Assembly (NCBI GenBank): GCA_003993805.1
Contig: RSEF01000003.1
Location: forward strand, 36,668,556 to 36,732,555
DNA from: Himantopus leucocephalus
Taxonomy: Eukaryota; Chordata; Aves; Charadriiformes; Recurvirostridae
Length of the DNA stretch: 64,000 bases
Direction of reading: 5' to 3'
Made by a program: the position numbers and the translations under genes. Positions 11,255 through 23,949 of this stretch are shown piece by piece. Every line of letters begins with the position of its first letter. Position 1 is the first letter of the stretch. The notes below the pieces were generated by a model that saw only the letters and a list, made by a program, of their open reading frames with translations, had not been told where the DNA came from and searched no databases.

Positions 11255-13154
11255 GATGTCATAGCACCAAGTCTGGGTCACAGTGGAGAAAGTCAGAGAA
11301 ACTCTCCTCACACCTCCCTCCCATGACCGCTGCCCTTCATATGGCTGTTGTCATAGAGGGGCCGAGCCACTTGATGAGGTTGGGTCATATAGCTCAAAGC
11401 TTTATGTACCGGCGAGGCTTAAGCTATGCAGGGGATGTGTGGGAGTTGTGATCCTGGTTGGCAAAAGCTGCTCAGTTTCTGTGTCCTGGCCACATCTCTA
11501 ATTCCTAGCTACAGGTGGCTAGCTTTGAAGCACTGACAGAAACACTGACGTTGATTTCTGATCCACCTTCTCTCTCCATAAGTCCTTGAACAGATGCAGA
11601 GGAAAGCCAATGGAAGCATGGAAGCGAAAATCAACTCTTCAGCTAGATCCAAGCAGCTTCTAATTCACGCAATCAGCAAGATAAGGTTAAGTCCTTAAAA
11701 CTACACAAGTTTTACACAGTTTCTGTTTCAGCATTTATATTACAATATCATCCAGAACCTTACCTAGAATTAAAGTTCCATTATGTTGGTAAGTTTGAAA
11801 ACAAATATCAGTGGGCTTATCCTGATTCAGAGTATCTGCAGGGTCAGAAGTAAGTTAACTAAGCATATCCAAAAGCTAAGTGGCCGGGAAGAATAAGGCA
11901 TTTAAGCAGACATAATTTACTCAGTGGTGATTGATACTGCCAGTGGAATATTGGCACTATTAAAACAATTTGACTGAAGATCCAGGTTATAGGGACTAGT
12001 AGAATCTATTTTCAATTACTATGGATAATAACTCTTATAAACTTGAAAATTTTGTAAGTCTTGAACAACAGTGGAAATAGATGTGGTAGGCCTTAATATT
12101 CTCACTTTACACTTCTACTTCTTTTACTTTTTTTTCCCCTGGTTATTACTCACAGAGGAAATGCAGTGATATAACCATACAGGAGCTGAATTTGCTGACC
12201 TTTGTTTTAACTGTGATTTGGGGGGAAAAAAAAAAAGCATCAAGTGTGAAAAAAAGTAAATGTTTTAAGCAACATTATAAAAAGCTTTTTCCAGAATCTC
12301 ATATTTACAATTTGAATGTTTATTACACCATAAAATTATAGTACTTGGGCAATGATGCTTCAGTTCCTGAAATAAAGTTTCAGGGAGGCAGGCTTTGGGT
12401 AAAATAGCTGATTCCAGAAATCAAATTCTGCCTGTCAGTATGTACCACGGTTGTATTGTTAATGTATTTGGGAAAAGCTCATATGCCAGGTTTTTTACTC
12501 TTATAATTAGAAAGCTGTGTTTTAATTACACAAAGAAAATTTGTGTTTGTAAATCTAAATGATATGGCAGTTTTCATTTGTCTGTAACAAGAACTTAGGC
12601 TCCATAAAATGTGCCTTTATGGACTCAAACCCTCACCCACTTTTTACATGGCACTACTAGGTGTGCTGTTTCTGGTGGAAATCACTAGGAAAATCATCAT
12701 TGTCCTCTAATTTAATGTAAAAGCAAAAAGTATTGTGATATGATGTAGTGTTTCACAAAGCTTGGGAAACACAGATTCCAGGCGTGCAACCTGCATCCTT
12801 CTCTTTGCTCTGGTTTACTAGTACAGCAAGTCTCAGGGCTCACAGCATCGAAATGTTTAGCACCTCCTGAAAGTCCCGTGGTAATGTCTAGAAAGCATAG
12901 TTAGATCACAGTGGATTTTACAGAGATGTTATTTATTCCACGCAAGGTGTTGATGCTGTATGACTTAACGTTCCCAGAACCAGACTTGCAGAAGTAAGTT
13001 ATGGCAGCAAGAGGCAGGATGACTGACAGGCTGTCTCTGTCCATCAGTTCCTAGGATGTTATTGATGTATGGCACTGGAGCTTAGGAGACTCAATAGCAC
13101 AATGTCATTTCAAGAATATGGAAAAATAATTTTAAAAGAACCAACAAAATCCTC

Positions 13155-13943
13155 TGTCCTGGTTTAAGGTAAAACTGAACCAATTTTCTGTTCAATAATT
13201 TTTACTTTGCAGCTAAACCTCTTCTAACCAACTGAACTCTCTGAAATTAACAGCATATTGTAGAGACAATCTTTGCTCTCAGAGAGATGAGACCTGATTA
13301 TTTACAATTATGCCAAGGAATGTTATGCAGAAAGGTTCTTGCTTATACTTACTGCTATTACACCCAAGGCCACCTAACTTCGTTATATGCCCCATTGGAG
13401 GTTCAGAAGTGGAAAAGCGTAGAGGGGTCCCACCTGCAGGGAGGAGTGGACAGGACAGGTGACCCAAAACTGACCAACAGGGTATTCCATCCCATCTGCC
13501 TCATGCTCATTACAAAAGCTGAGGGACGAAAGGGTCAGCTCTTTTTTCAATGGCCAGTGTCTGAAGAGGAATCTGTCTGCTTGTCTGCCTTTGATCGCCA
13601 TCCGTGCATTCGTGAATCAAGATCCAGAATCCAGTTCCTGTCTGTCACTGAGTCCAGTCTGGGACTTCCCCAGTGCCTGCCAGTGATGTGGTCATCATCC
13701 TGGGACCTTGATATAGTTTTGTATATACTGTGTATATTTCATTATTTTCTTTTTATTATTTTATTAATATTTCATTAAAGAAATTTAGTTTGTTCTAAAC
13801 TCTTAAGTCTCTTTCTCTCTCTTCCTTCTCTCCTGGACGGGAGATACTCTCTGAAGGGTGAGAGGTCAGAGAGCATCTGTCACTTGTTCCAGTGGCCAAT
13901 CTGGCCCAAACCATGACAGATTTATTGGCACTAAACCATGACA
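13155..13943 (+). mobile_element. Avian endogenous retrovirus solo LTR, sense orientation
   Basis: The element begins TGTCCTGGTTTA and ends AAACCATGACA, the TG...CA termini of a common avian ERV LTR family. The U3 block GACCCAAAACTGACCAACAG followed by GGTATTCCATCCCAT is diagnostic of that family in my experience. An ATTAAA poly(A) signal lies at 13774-13779 in the AT-rich R region. Two CCATGACA copies occur (ending 13918 and 13943), so the exact 3' edge is uncertain. No perfect target-site duplication is seen (TCCTC before, CCTTC after). There is no internal gag/pol/env sequence, so this is a solo LTR or an LTR fragment. The 163-codon ORF at 13287-13778 lies entirely within it and is not a host gene. 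Confidence 0.82.
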
Positions 13944-15824
13944 CCTTCTGTTTGCAAAATTATGTTTTCCTTTTCTTGAGCAGTTGCATTTGCAAAGACA
14001 AACCCTCCGGTTCATACTGTGGAGAAGCATAGATAATTTATCTATTTCTAGATGTATGCACAGAACAGATAAAGATAGATATCTGTCTTAAAATGAACAG
14101 ACATAAAGGAAATAAAATTGTGTGTGGAACTTCACATTTTCAGGATTTAACAATATATTGTGTGATAATACCAAATTAAATAATTTCATGTTACCCTATA
14201 AAACATTTTCTCTATCTGACTTCAAGTGGGAAATCCACGATGTTTTGGGGAGAGACAGGGTAGTTAAGATTCACGAGAGTGGAAGCAATAGTAGAATGAT
14301 GTGAATGACTATATAATCATTAGATTATTTTACAACATCATGTATTCTGGACCTAAGTAAAATACTATAATAAAAAAAGAATTTTGAAATGCTTTCAATT
14401 ATTCTGAGACCCAAGTCACGTAAGGCAACCCTGGACAATTAGTAAGCTTAAGGTGTATTTGTTGTTGGTTGGTTGGAGATGGACACAGGATCAGCTGTGT
14501 GCTAACAGGAATCTCAGGTGCCAAAGCAGCATTTAGGACAGGCTTCTGGTTGTGGTATAAACCCCAAGGTGTCAAGTCTTGTACTCCCAACAGTGCTCTA
14601 CATATAGGAGTAAGGATGATAACTCTTGCTTGGCATTTTTGCCGCCTAAGTAGTATACATAAATTTCTGGTGTACCTTTCCTGCTTCTATCACCTCATTC
14701 AGCAAAGCACTCAAGTAGTTGAACATTTTTAGAACCTGCTGGAATATTATACCCAAATCCATCAAAACAATGTGATTAAAGATACATAAGCATGTGTTTA
14801 AGTAACTTGCTGAATACATGACAAGAAGGTGGATAAATCAACTCCTTCTGTAGAAATTGGTGTTTGTGGAATGTTAACAAGGCAAAGAATATAATAAAAT
14901 TCACATTCAGCCCTGTAATTGATCCTCAGTACCTCGGTACCAAATTCAGGAAACAAAGGGAGTGATTAGGGTAGTCGCAGTAAAGCTAAGTTCTTTGTTA
15001 TGGCTTCTGGTTTTTTCCAAAATTTCATTCTGTCATAGCTTCAGAGTCATCCATCTTGTGTCAAAAGCCTCTTCTCCTTATTCCTCTATGTCATCTGAAA
15101 AAAAAAAGCCAAAAAACCTAGCCAAAACCAAATAGACAAAAAACCCACTGCAAACCGAAACAGAGACAAATAATCAAGACTTTAAAACTACTGGGCCCAT
15201 TGCTAACATTTTAATAAAATATCTGCAAATAAAAAGATATTCCAAATGTTCCAAGCTGTTTTCAGTGTTTTACAGCATAACAAATGCCTTATGATCTCAT
15301 TAATGCCATTAGGCTTTTATCTCCAGGAGAACAGGGAAAAGAAAGGATGTAAATTCTGAACAGAGACCGTGTCAGAGTAAGTGTACAAGGAGAGGGAACG
15401 CTGAGAGAGCAGCAGAAGGTTTATTCATAAAGCAATGACTTCAGGCTTTACCTGCAGTTATCATGCTTTGGAACTATTTTCTTATTTTTCTGTCATTTTT
15501 CTATAATTTTCAAACTTCCATAACTTCTCTCCTTTCAGAGTCAGTAAGTACCTCCACGATTCAACATACAAACCACAGTACTTTCTCTTCCTTGCTGCTC
15601 CAGGCTTCAAGGCTCTCCCTGTGCACCCTCATGGGGCGCCCAGACATTATTGCTGCCTCGTCCAAAGTAACCTCTTTTGGGAAGCAGCAGCAACCTTCTT
15701 TTAAACTCCAATCTTCTCAAAAGCCCAAAATACAACTTAACCAAGAGCTGAAATGCCATCTCGTTAGTTTAAAAAGAAATAGATATAATTGTAAAGAAGA
15801 TTTGGTTCTTTTTATTTGCCTTTT

Positions 15825-15848
15825 GTGTGTGTGTGTGTGTGTGTGTGT
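15825..15848 (+). repeat. (GT)12 dinucleotide microsatellite
   Basis: Twelve uninterrupted GT units follow a T run. It would be expected to be length-polymorphic. Confidence 0.95.
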
Positions 15849-16357
15849 AAGATGCCAGGATTATGTTTCCCAGTTTTTCTTAGTAACCTGTCAGAGCTGG
15901 AAATTTTATTCTTTTTAAATCTAAATCAAATCTAGGAAGCTGCCAATATTATAAGTACTGTTCACTGAACTAACCTTTTCTCAACAGTGCATAATGTGGA
16001 AAAAAGACAGGGATAAGTGAGATTAAGGTAATGCCATTTCTTGTTACTCCAGCACATCTTGCTAATTGAATGTGCAGCTTAGATTTTCAGCTGTCAGTTA
16101 CAGAAAGTGAATCTATGTATTGCAAATCAACACGCAGAACTGTGGCCACCACAGGAGTAAGCCAAGTTCTTTACATATGGCTGGTTCTTATTCATGCTTC
16201 AATTTTTGGATACATAATATGACACTTCTTCCTCCAGAAATTTTTTACACCCTTTGAGAAAATAGGTATCTGAGATGAACTCCAAAAAAAAATGGTAAAA
16301 CTCCAATTATTTTATTTTTTCTCCTTATGATTGAAGATTCTATTTGTTACAAATAAT

Positions 16358-16390
16358 GACAATGAAAACTGGACTGACAATGAAAACTGG
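16358..16390 (+). repeat. Short direct duplication, unit 18 bases
   Basis: GACAATGAAAACTGG occurs at 16358-16372 and again, unchanged, at 16376-16390, separated by ACT. It is a minor local duplication, probably by replication slippage. Confidence 0.85.
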
Positions 16391-18772
16391 GCCAACAATA
16401 AATCTGCAATTATCAAAACTCCTGGAAACTGCTTTTTTAGGGATTGATTGTAATTTCATTTTCCATTTGCATGTGGGTACTTTTTAGACCTTCAATTATG
16501 TGATCATGATAAATATCCCTGGCTCCAGATATCCTGTACAGTGCTTGCCAAGTTCTCTTCTCTTCTAGCCAGCTCCCTGGTCTGCTTGGAGAACTTTGCA
16601 ATGTACAATGAAGCTACATAATCCTGATTTGGTTCTCCCAAAATACTGTTTAAAGAGGGACATTTGTTTATCCTTGTTCCAGGACCAGCTTCCACCTTTC
16701 AAACTCAAATTTTTTTTTTTCAAATTTTTTAGGAATTCAAGACAGATCTTAGAGACTGCTTCATTACAGAGTTTTTGGCTGGAAAATAACTACCAAGTAG
16801 CACTTTCCTGGAGAAATCCCACTGCAGAGGACGTTCGGCTTATAAACAAGTTTGCATTGGCTCAGCATTGGGGCATTTACTATGACAAACATGAAAACTG
16901 TCACTTGAGTCTTGTTGTCAAGATGTTTGTCAGTGTTGACTCTGAAGTATAAGCTTTTTTGGACTCTCCAACTAATGGAAGTTCCACCAGTCCTATGTGG
17001 ATGATCTGCACAAACAGTAGAAGTACTAATGCACAATACTCAGAACTCTGACACACGATTCTTGAGATTTTTAGAACCAATAGAAATGATTGTATATGCA
17101 CCAGGATTTGGTAGCTCTGTATGACAGCCCCTGAAGAGCTGCTACCAGCCAAGAAGCTAATTTTTTTTATTCAAGCTGTTAGTGCTCTTAGCACTTAAAA
17201 TCCTTAGGTTCAAATCCTTCTCGTGGACTGAGCATGGTTTGCTACTCTCTCTTTAGGGAAATGTTATCTGCTGATACCTGCCAGGTACAAGGAACCCTGG
17301 CAAATGGAACCAGGGTTAAAATCTGCTGAGCAGAAGCCGAAGTATGTAAGGTTTTCATTCAGCTCTTTCAAGACTAAGTTTACATGAATTGTTACTTGAA
17401 ATATTCTGGTTCTTGTCTGATTAGTTGCCATGCTCCAGGTTTTATTTCCCGCAAGTCGATAGTTATATCCTCAGTGATTTTTACAAGGTGTAAACTGCAG
17501 GAAGATGTAAATTCAGCCTGGGCAGAGAACTTGACAGCCAAGACAAAAAATGGAGCAGAAAATTTGGGAACAGCATTGATTTCAGAGATAAGTGAAAATT
17601 TGGGGAGAACCTTTTTCATTATGGTTTTTCCTATTGACCCCTGGACATTAAAGCTTCCCCCAGCAGAAGAACATGTTGATCATGACTCTGATCTCCCTAA
17701 AAACAATGTCCCAGAGCTGCCAGATGTGCTCTGAAGCACTTCTCTCTTTCCTAAAATAGTATGGCGTATTGCTGGGTAAGGGCCTATTTTCCCACCTAAA
17801 CAGGTCTTCTCCAGAAGTACAGCGAATCCTTCGTCCCACTGATATCTCTGGATATGGACTAAACAAACCCTGAGGTGTTTGCAACAAAAGCAACTTTAGT
17901 ATGGTGAGCACCTAAAACCCAACAATCAGTAGACAAAGTTACCACAGCATCTTTTTTTTGTGCTTTAAATATAATCCATAAGCACTAAAATATTTGTCTT
18001 CTTTCTTTTCTGTATTTGGGAGAATAGACTCATGGCCCATATCTTTAATTAGTATTTAAGCACCTGAATGTCACTGGTTTCTCTGGGTATTAACTGCCTA
18101 TGACCCATTCAGAATGTGGATTTTTGTTTCAAGAAAAATAATGGAATAAGAACATGCTGTACTGTTTCCCTAACAGCATCTGCCTCTATGGTACATACCT
18201 CCTTCTGAGTGGAAGTGGAAGGTACCTGGAGGAAAAAATTCTTGTCTTTGGAAATAATAAGCACTTAAACCACTAAAAAGACAAAAAAGTATTTCCCAAT
18301 TCACAAATGAACGCCTCTTTTCACATAGCTTTTCATCTTCTTGTGATTGATGGACCAGTTATGGGTGAAAATTAATACATTTTTTAACTCCATTAATGGG
18401 CTTCCTGTTCAGGGAGTTTCAAGTGCATGTTTGGTGTTACACATGTCCTCGTGGCAAGAAAAGCGTTTTCTGGAAAGAAAACCAAGGAACAGACATTAGG
18501 CAAGAAGTAGAAATATTAAGTACATGCAAAAATGTCTTTCTAAAAATCTATTATTCTACAAGCAAAAAGAAATAAGTTCCTTCCCAAAGGTAGAGTTTTA
18601 TGTTTTTCATCTTTCTGCTTTCTTTCCTGTCAGGAGGTTAATTAACCATCCAAATTTTCTTAAATTTTTTTCTCAGTTATAATTCTGAAATTGTTTACTT
18701 AAAGGAACCCTCAAAGTGTGCAAGCTGAATGACAACACTTTGCATTTATAGCAAAATAAGGTCAAACCCAAA

Positions 18773-18777
18773 GCTTG
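18773..18777 (+). repeat. Target-site duplication (left), GCTTG
   Basis: GCTTG directly precedes the TG terminus of the LTR at 18778 and is repeated exactly at 19572-19576 just after its CA terminus. A 5-bp duplication is the length expected for ERVL-like retroviral integration. Confidence 0.85.
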
Positions 18778-19571
18778 TGTGGTGCCCACCAAAACCACTC
18801 TATCACTCCCGTCCTCAGCTGGGCAGGGGAGAGAACATATAACAAAAGGCTTGTGGGTCAAGACAAGGACAGGGAGAGATCATTCCCCAACTACTGTCAT
18901 GAGCAAAAGAGACTCAACTTGGGGGAAAATGAATTTGATTTACTACCAATCAAATCACAGGAGGATAATGAGAACTAAAACTAAATTTTAAAACACCTTC
19001 CCTCCTTCCTGGGCTCAACTTCACTGCTGATTTCTCTGATTTCTCTACCTCCTCCTCCCTAGTGGCTCAAGGGGACACAAACTTCTCCAACGTGAGTCCT
19101 TCTCCAGCGCAGGTCCCCATGGGGTCACAGCCTCCTTTGGCTGCATCCACGTGCTCTGGCATGGGGCCCTCCAAGTGGATATCTGCTTCACCACGGACCT
19201 CCATGGGCTGCAGGGGGACAGCCTGTCTCACCATGGTCTTCACCATGGGCTGCAGGGGAATCTCTACTCTGGCGCCTGGAGCGTTCCTTCTTCACTGACC
19301 TTGGCACCTGCAGTGTTGTTTCTCTCACATACTCTGACTCCTCTCTCCAGCTGCAATTGCTGTTGTGCAGCAACTTTTGCCCCTTCTTGTATGTTATCCC
19401 AGAGGTGCTACTACCGTCACTGATGGGGTCAGCCTTGGCCAGCAGTGGGTTCCTCTTGGAGCCGGCTGGCATTGGCTCTATCGGACATGGGGGAAGCTTC
19501 TAGAAGCTCCTTAGAGAAGCCACCCCTGTAGCCCCCCCACAACCAAAACCTTGCCATGCAAACCCAGTACA
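18778..19571 (-). mobile_element. Avian ERV solo LTR, antisense, with intact target-site duplication
   Basis: Read on the minus strand, this 794-base element starts TGTACTGGGTTTGCATGG and ends GGTGGGCACCACA, a canonical TG...CA pair. The interior has landmarks of a widespread avian LTR: CTTGGCCAGCAGTGGG and CACCATGGTCTTCACCATGG on the plus strand, and a GC-rich triplicated CATGGGCTGCAGGGG-type motif. GCTTG flanks both sides exactly. No internal coding region remains, so homologous recombination between two LTRs probably removed the provirus interior. The ORFs at 19062-19298, 19151-19423 and antisense 19188-19472 lie within it and are LTR-derived. Confidence 0.9.
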
Positions 19572-19576
19572 GCTTG
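19572..19576 (+). repeat. Target-site duplication (right), GCTTG
   Basis: Exact copy of the five bases at 18773-18777, directly after the LTR terminus. Confidence 0.85.
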
Positions 19577-19959
19577 TTTCCTGGAGGATGTGTTTAGGTC
19601 TACGACATATTAAAAAGTCAGAGAAGGAAACAAGAAAGGGAAAAAAAGGGTGGAAATAGAGGCAATAGGTAAATATAAAAGCGACTTTTGCTCCCAACAA
19701 AATGTAAATAGAGCATGAAGGAGATAAAGATTCACCTTTGATGTATATTTTAATTACTTGCTCAATTTTAATGAAGCATGATAATTAAATTAATCAGGTA
19801 AAAATATGTGTCAATGTGTGGGTAGATGATGTTTTGTTGAGCTATTTAGTGCTCACTAATGGAAACTATTAATAGTTGTATACACATAATTTAACCTGAA
19901 ATTAGAGGATGCTCTTGGCGTGAGTTAAGGTACAAATTTACTTCAGTTTTAATTGTTGG

Positions 19960-20015
19960 GGTTGGTTTTTTATAGTAGGGTTTTTTGTTTGGTTTTGGGT
20001 TTTTTTTGAGGGGGG
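19960..20015 (+). repeat. G/T-rich low-complexity tract
   Basis: Runs of T interrupted by GG and a terminal run of G make a simple-sequence patch with no coding potential. Confidence 0.8.
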
Positions 20016-20174
20016 GTTCTTGCTGGATCATCTCTGACTTTGTAGTGGGCCATTAATAGATTCCAAACTGGAATGCCTAAAAAAAGAAAAGAAAAATGCT
20101 TTGAAAGTACTACTGAAACATTTAAAAATGCAGCTTCTAAAAAGCTGCCAATAATATTGTCTGTATTTTTTCAG

Positions 20175-20400
20175 ATCATAATTGTTTATGAGTTTTTTCC
20201 CAAGAGGAATACTTTGCCTTATGTGTTATCATGCTTTCTTTCCTGGGATGCATAAAAGATGACAAGCCAAAGAGCAGCAATCTGGATCATGACACAGTAA
20301 TTCTCGTTTACGAGCTGTTTCATATTCTTCACCAGACTTTCCACGAGACGGAGGACAGTTCAGATGCTGTGGGTCTTCTGCTGATGCTCCACCATAGGAA
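20175..20400 (+). other. Exon-like segment, unrecognised
   Basis: A strong acceptor-like tract (TGTCTGTATTTTTTCAG, ending 20174) precedes the segment and a good donor-like GAA|GTAAGA follows at 20400/20401. Within it, an ATG at 20231 opens a 57-codon frame to a TAA at 20402-20404, including the peptide DHDTVILVYELFHILHQTF. The frame carries four CpG sites in a CpG-poor region. An overlapping frame on the minus strand is also open for a similar length, which weakens the coding case. I recognise no protein family. It may be a lncRNA exon, a diverged coding exon or chance. Confidence 0.2.
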
Positions 20401-23400
20401 GTAAGACAAGTTGGGGGTAATTAAGTGTGCCTAATTTTTTTTTAAAGTGCGCCTAATTAATTAACAAAAATACTAGCTTTGGTTAAGATGATGATTTAGT
20501 CACAGGTGTCTAAATACTATGTGGAGACAGAAATAAAATAACATGACAACAGTGCAGGAAATAAAGACTTAACAACCTTCAGTGGAGGAAACTCGGAGAC
20601 AGAACAGCTAAGATCAGAATTGCCCTACTTCAGATAGAAATTAATGCCCTGTGATATGTTCGCACTTCAGACACTTGCTTCTTCCAAGCTGGCTGATGCC
20701 ACACTCAGAGAGTGCAAAAACTATTTAACCTTCCTCCTCCTCTTCTGGTAATTGCTTGTTGACACTGTACGTACATTGTTTTTCTGTAATTGTAGTTTGA
20801 CTCCTGTAGAAATAATTTCATAGTACATAAGACAGCATTATTGTAGCAGTAAGGGAACTAATGGACAAGTTTTCCAGCTTATGAACTGCTAAGTACCTTT
20901 TTATTTTAAGCATAAACAGGAACAGAAGATGGAGTTTGTTTATACATGCAGGGAAATCATCAAAATGTTGTGTTCTTGACAGCGCATTACCCATTAGGAC
21001 ACAGGATGATTACTATTCAGTTTGCAGTTTTTCCCTGCAAGTTACATTTTGAAGAGGCGGGGATCAGGAAACTGCACCAGATGTCCATCCTGATGTGTTT
21101 TGTTTTGGTTTTTTTTTTTTATTTCCCCTCACTAATTAGGGTTACTTGTTGCTATTAGACATCCTTGGAGAGCACTAGTGTCGCAGTCCTCTCTGTGGAG
21201 GTAGATGCCTCACTTTCTGGAAGCCCATCGACTCCTTTCTAAATTCAAATCATGGAGACAAGCCTAATCGTTAAAATTTTCATGTAGAGTGTGAGCGAGG
21301 ACAGGGCACGGGTGCTGGAGAAACATATTGGGTGGAGTAATAGAGATCTGCCAGCCTAAATTATCTTTCACACAGTTTACCCAGGAAGGTTAGGGGAGTA
21401 AGAAAAATGGAGCCAACAAACCAGAATACAGACACAAAGTAATTCACAGAGCCAAAATTTAGAGCATGTACTGACTTCTGAAAATCACAAGGGAATTGTG
21501 ATGGAAAATTGATATCCTCTGGGAAGGATTGTTTATAACTTGGCATGAGTTTTCAGCAGTCTGTTCTCACAACACTCAGTACTGAAATCCCTCTGTTAAA
21601 CCCCTCGTAGGATAAATTTTGAGCCATCAGAGCCATCAGAGATTTATCCCCATTCACGCTGTAAGTACTTTAAACAAGAACATTGAAGAAAAGGAATCTG
21701 AGCGCTGAATTCTCATCAGGTAAAACATCTTAGTTTAAAAACGTGAGAATCCACAGAAAATAAGATGAGACATTTTTAAATCATATATTTATTATAATCT
21801 AAAAATTCTGGTGGAAATTGATTTTAAATTTTGGTATTCATTTTAATTTTATGTTGCTCTACTCATCTCTCCTTCAAACCTAAATAGCAGCAGACAAAAT
21901 ATAAACAAAAAGAATGCTCATATACAATATGAAAGTAAAAAGAAGGAATTATATCAAATATTATTTTTTCAGTCAGTCACTGCAGTCTAACTTTTTAATT
22001 TACATTCTGCTATTATTTAACTGTTACTGTCCCCCAAACCACAATAGTATGTCCTGTTGCTTTATTTTCACTGGCATTAAGACTTCAGTAAATAAAAATA
22101 TAACCTACCCCAAACAGTAAAAATTTTAATATATCAAATTTTTACTGCCCTTAAGATAAAAACTTTCACTGAAACTCTTAAAAATGCATTTCAATGTGAT
22201 ATTCACTTTTCTACAGCAATTTTTGTTCTGAAGGACATCGCTGTGCTGTATTTATTCCCTTCCACTGAGTAGCTCCACTCAATCCTGCGTTGCCTTGGTG
22301 CAAAGATGGATGAAGCAATCTCTCAAGATCCTCTTTAGACCTAGATTTCTGCAAATTGCTTTTGTGTTACTTGGGGGGAAGGACTGTAAGAATCTGTTCC
22401 CAAAATTATACTCTGTGATACCACTGCACAACACCTATTGTAAACATCCCATGGTATTACTTTCTAAAAACATCCTCATCCTCCTTCTTGTAAAACAAGA
22501 ATTGTGAAAAGGAAGAAATTGACCAGGGATGGTTCCTTTTATGAAAGCGTCAATGTGAAACTGTGGGCTCATTTCAGCTAAGCCAACTGTTTTGATTAGC
22601 TGTTGTAGAAGAAAATAAATATATTAAATGAGATCTGTTTTAACTCTGGTTAAAGTCAAGTTTGTGGCTCTAGACAGCTGAGAGGATTGGGAAAGAGACC
22701 AGGAAGTTTTCACTACTACCTTGTTAGCTGAAATGGGTCCCACAGTGACAGCGGCAAAAAATCGTATCTTTGTTGCTCATTTGTCTTTGTGAAGTTAATT
22801 GGCTGTCCCAGTCAAAAGTCCATGGTGATGGCAGGTATCATTGTAAAAAAAAAAAATCCAATTGGACATCGATTAACTTATAAGCTACTTGTTCTCTGTA
22901 TACATACATTTGAGAGATGAATTTTATTTTATTCATCAGAAAATCCAATTATTTCACTTCTGATGTGGTTGCAGGGTGGCTACAGCAGTTAGGGACAAGG
23001 GTGTGAGAAGCAGCATCCCATCAGCGGTGAGAATGATTGTGCTAACAAAGTGATGCTGCTAATGATATAAATACACACCAACAGCTGGTTAAACCTTGGT
23101 GGCACCTGCTGTGGAGGCTGCGGAGCTTCTGAGATGCCTGAGAAATGGCCAGTGCCATGGTGCTCAGCGTTGTGCTGTTGCTTGCCCCAGGGTTTGGGGC
23201 ATCTCTAGCAGTGCCAAAGAGATCTGGCTGCTTTGAGCCAGGGGTTGCTTCTGGGGTGGTGAGACTCCTGCTCCGTTGATGGTGGTGGCACCTGGGGCAG
23301 CACCACAACCCATGCCGAACCACAGAAATCAGTGGGTGGCTGGAGAGGACTCAGAGGGAGGCAGAAGGCATTGGGGTGGCAGGAATGGGACTGGCATGTC

Positions 23401-23797
23401 CAGAGTGGTGCTTTTTGTAAGTCTCCTCTATGATAATAATGGAAAAACGTGAGGTATTTTAAAACTGTGCCACTTCTGGAGAGGTTACGCTGCTCTTGCA
23501 GGTTGATCCCCATTGCTTGAAATGAGATGGCAAAGCACAGAGTGTGTTTTGCGGCACTGCTGCAGTGCTGGGCTGCCTGTGCTGCTGTGCCCAGAGCAGC
23601 TGCTCTCAGTGAGCATCAGGAGCCTGAGCAGACTTTTTAATATGATTTTTTTCTTTAGGAACAGTAAAATGAAGATAAAGTGTCACAACGTGCTGTTTAT
23701 GGAGGAACATGCATGGATATGAAAATAAATTATTGTTTGGGGATGTAAAAAAAATGCATATGTATATTGACTATGTTGCTTTATTTTCCCCTGTCAG

Positions 23798-23949
23798 GGA
23801 TGAAAACAAGCAACTTTACAACAATTACAGATGAAACGCAGCACCTGAGCACCAAGGTGATGTTCACTGAAATCAAAGTCAGCAGCTTTTCAAGGCAAGA
23901 ACAGCCATGCATTTGTGCTATACCCATCACAGAGAAACCCTACTCCACA
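23798..23949 (+). other. Exon-like segment, unrecognised
   Basis: A strong polypyrimidine tract and AG (TTATTTTCCCCTGTCAG, ending 23797) are followed by 152 bases and a good donor (CCACA|GTAAGC). One frame is open across the whole segment (50 codons from the ATG at 23800, Ser/Thr-rich, containing RQEQPCICAIPITEKPYST). A second frame, if joined to the segment ending at 20400, would end at a TGA after about 11 codons. The two readings are incompatible and neither matches a family I know. A non-coding transcript is equally possible. Confidence 0.2.

Larger units (their letters stand above)
5177..13154. other. Long unique non-coding stretch
   Basis: Nothing here could be assigned to a known gene. 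Small features are a (TTTA)5 run near 5623-5642, an A/C-rich patch near 7815-7850 and a GGATTT hexamer repeat at 9952-9973. An open frame spans 10904-11254 and is listed separately. Other ORFs are short, overlap on both strands and lack recognisable domains. Confidence 0.5.
13944..18777. other. Unique non-coding DNA with simple repeats
   Basis: No gene was recognised. The stretch contains an A-rich patch (about 15098-15170), a (GT)12 microsatellite and an 18-base tandem duplication near 16358-16390. Several mid-length ORFs (15463-15918, 16596-16952, 17384-17734) have no recognisable domains. The first of these reads through the GT repeat. Confidence 0.5.

Noticed and set aside
13287..13778. 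163-codon ORF, the longest in the window
   Set aside because: It lies wholly inside the solo LTR at 13155-13943 and does not resemble a retroviral or host protein.
17165..17220. tRNA-like sequence with a B-box-like GGTTCAAATCC and a CTTAAAA loop
   Set aside because: The acceptor stem, D arm and A box cannot be folded convincingly. Adjacent sequence does not continue into mitochondrial ND1, so neither a tRNA gene nor a nuclear mitochondrial insert is supported.
19062..19472. Overlapping ORFs on both strands near 19.1-19.5 kb
   Set aside because: They are within the antisense LTR; their openness reflects the GC-rich repeated motif of that LTR.
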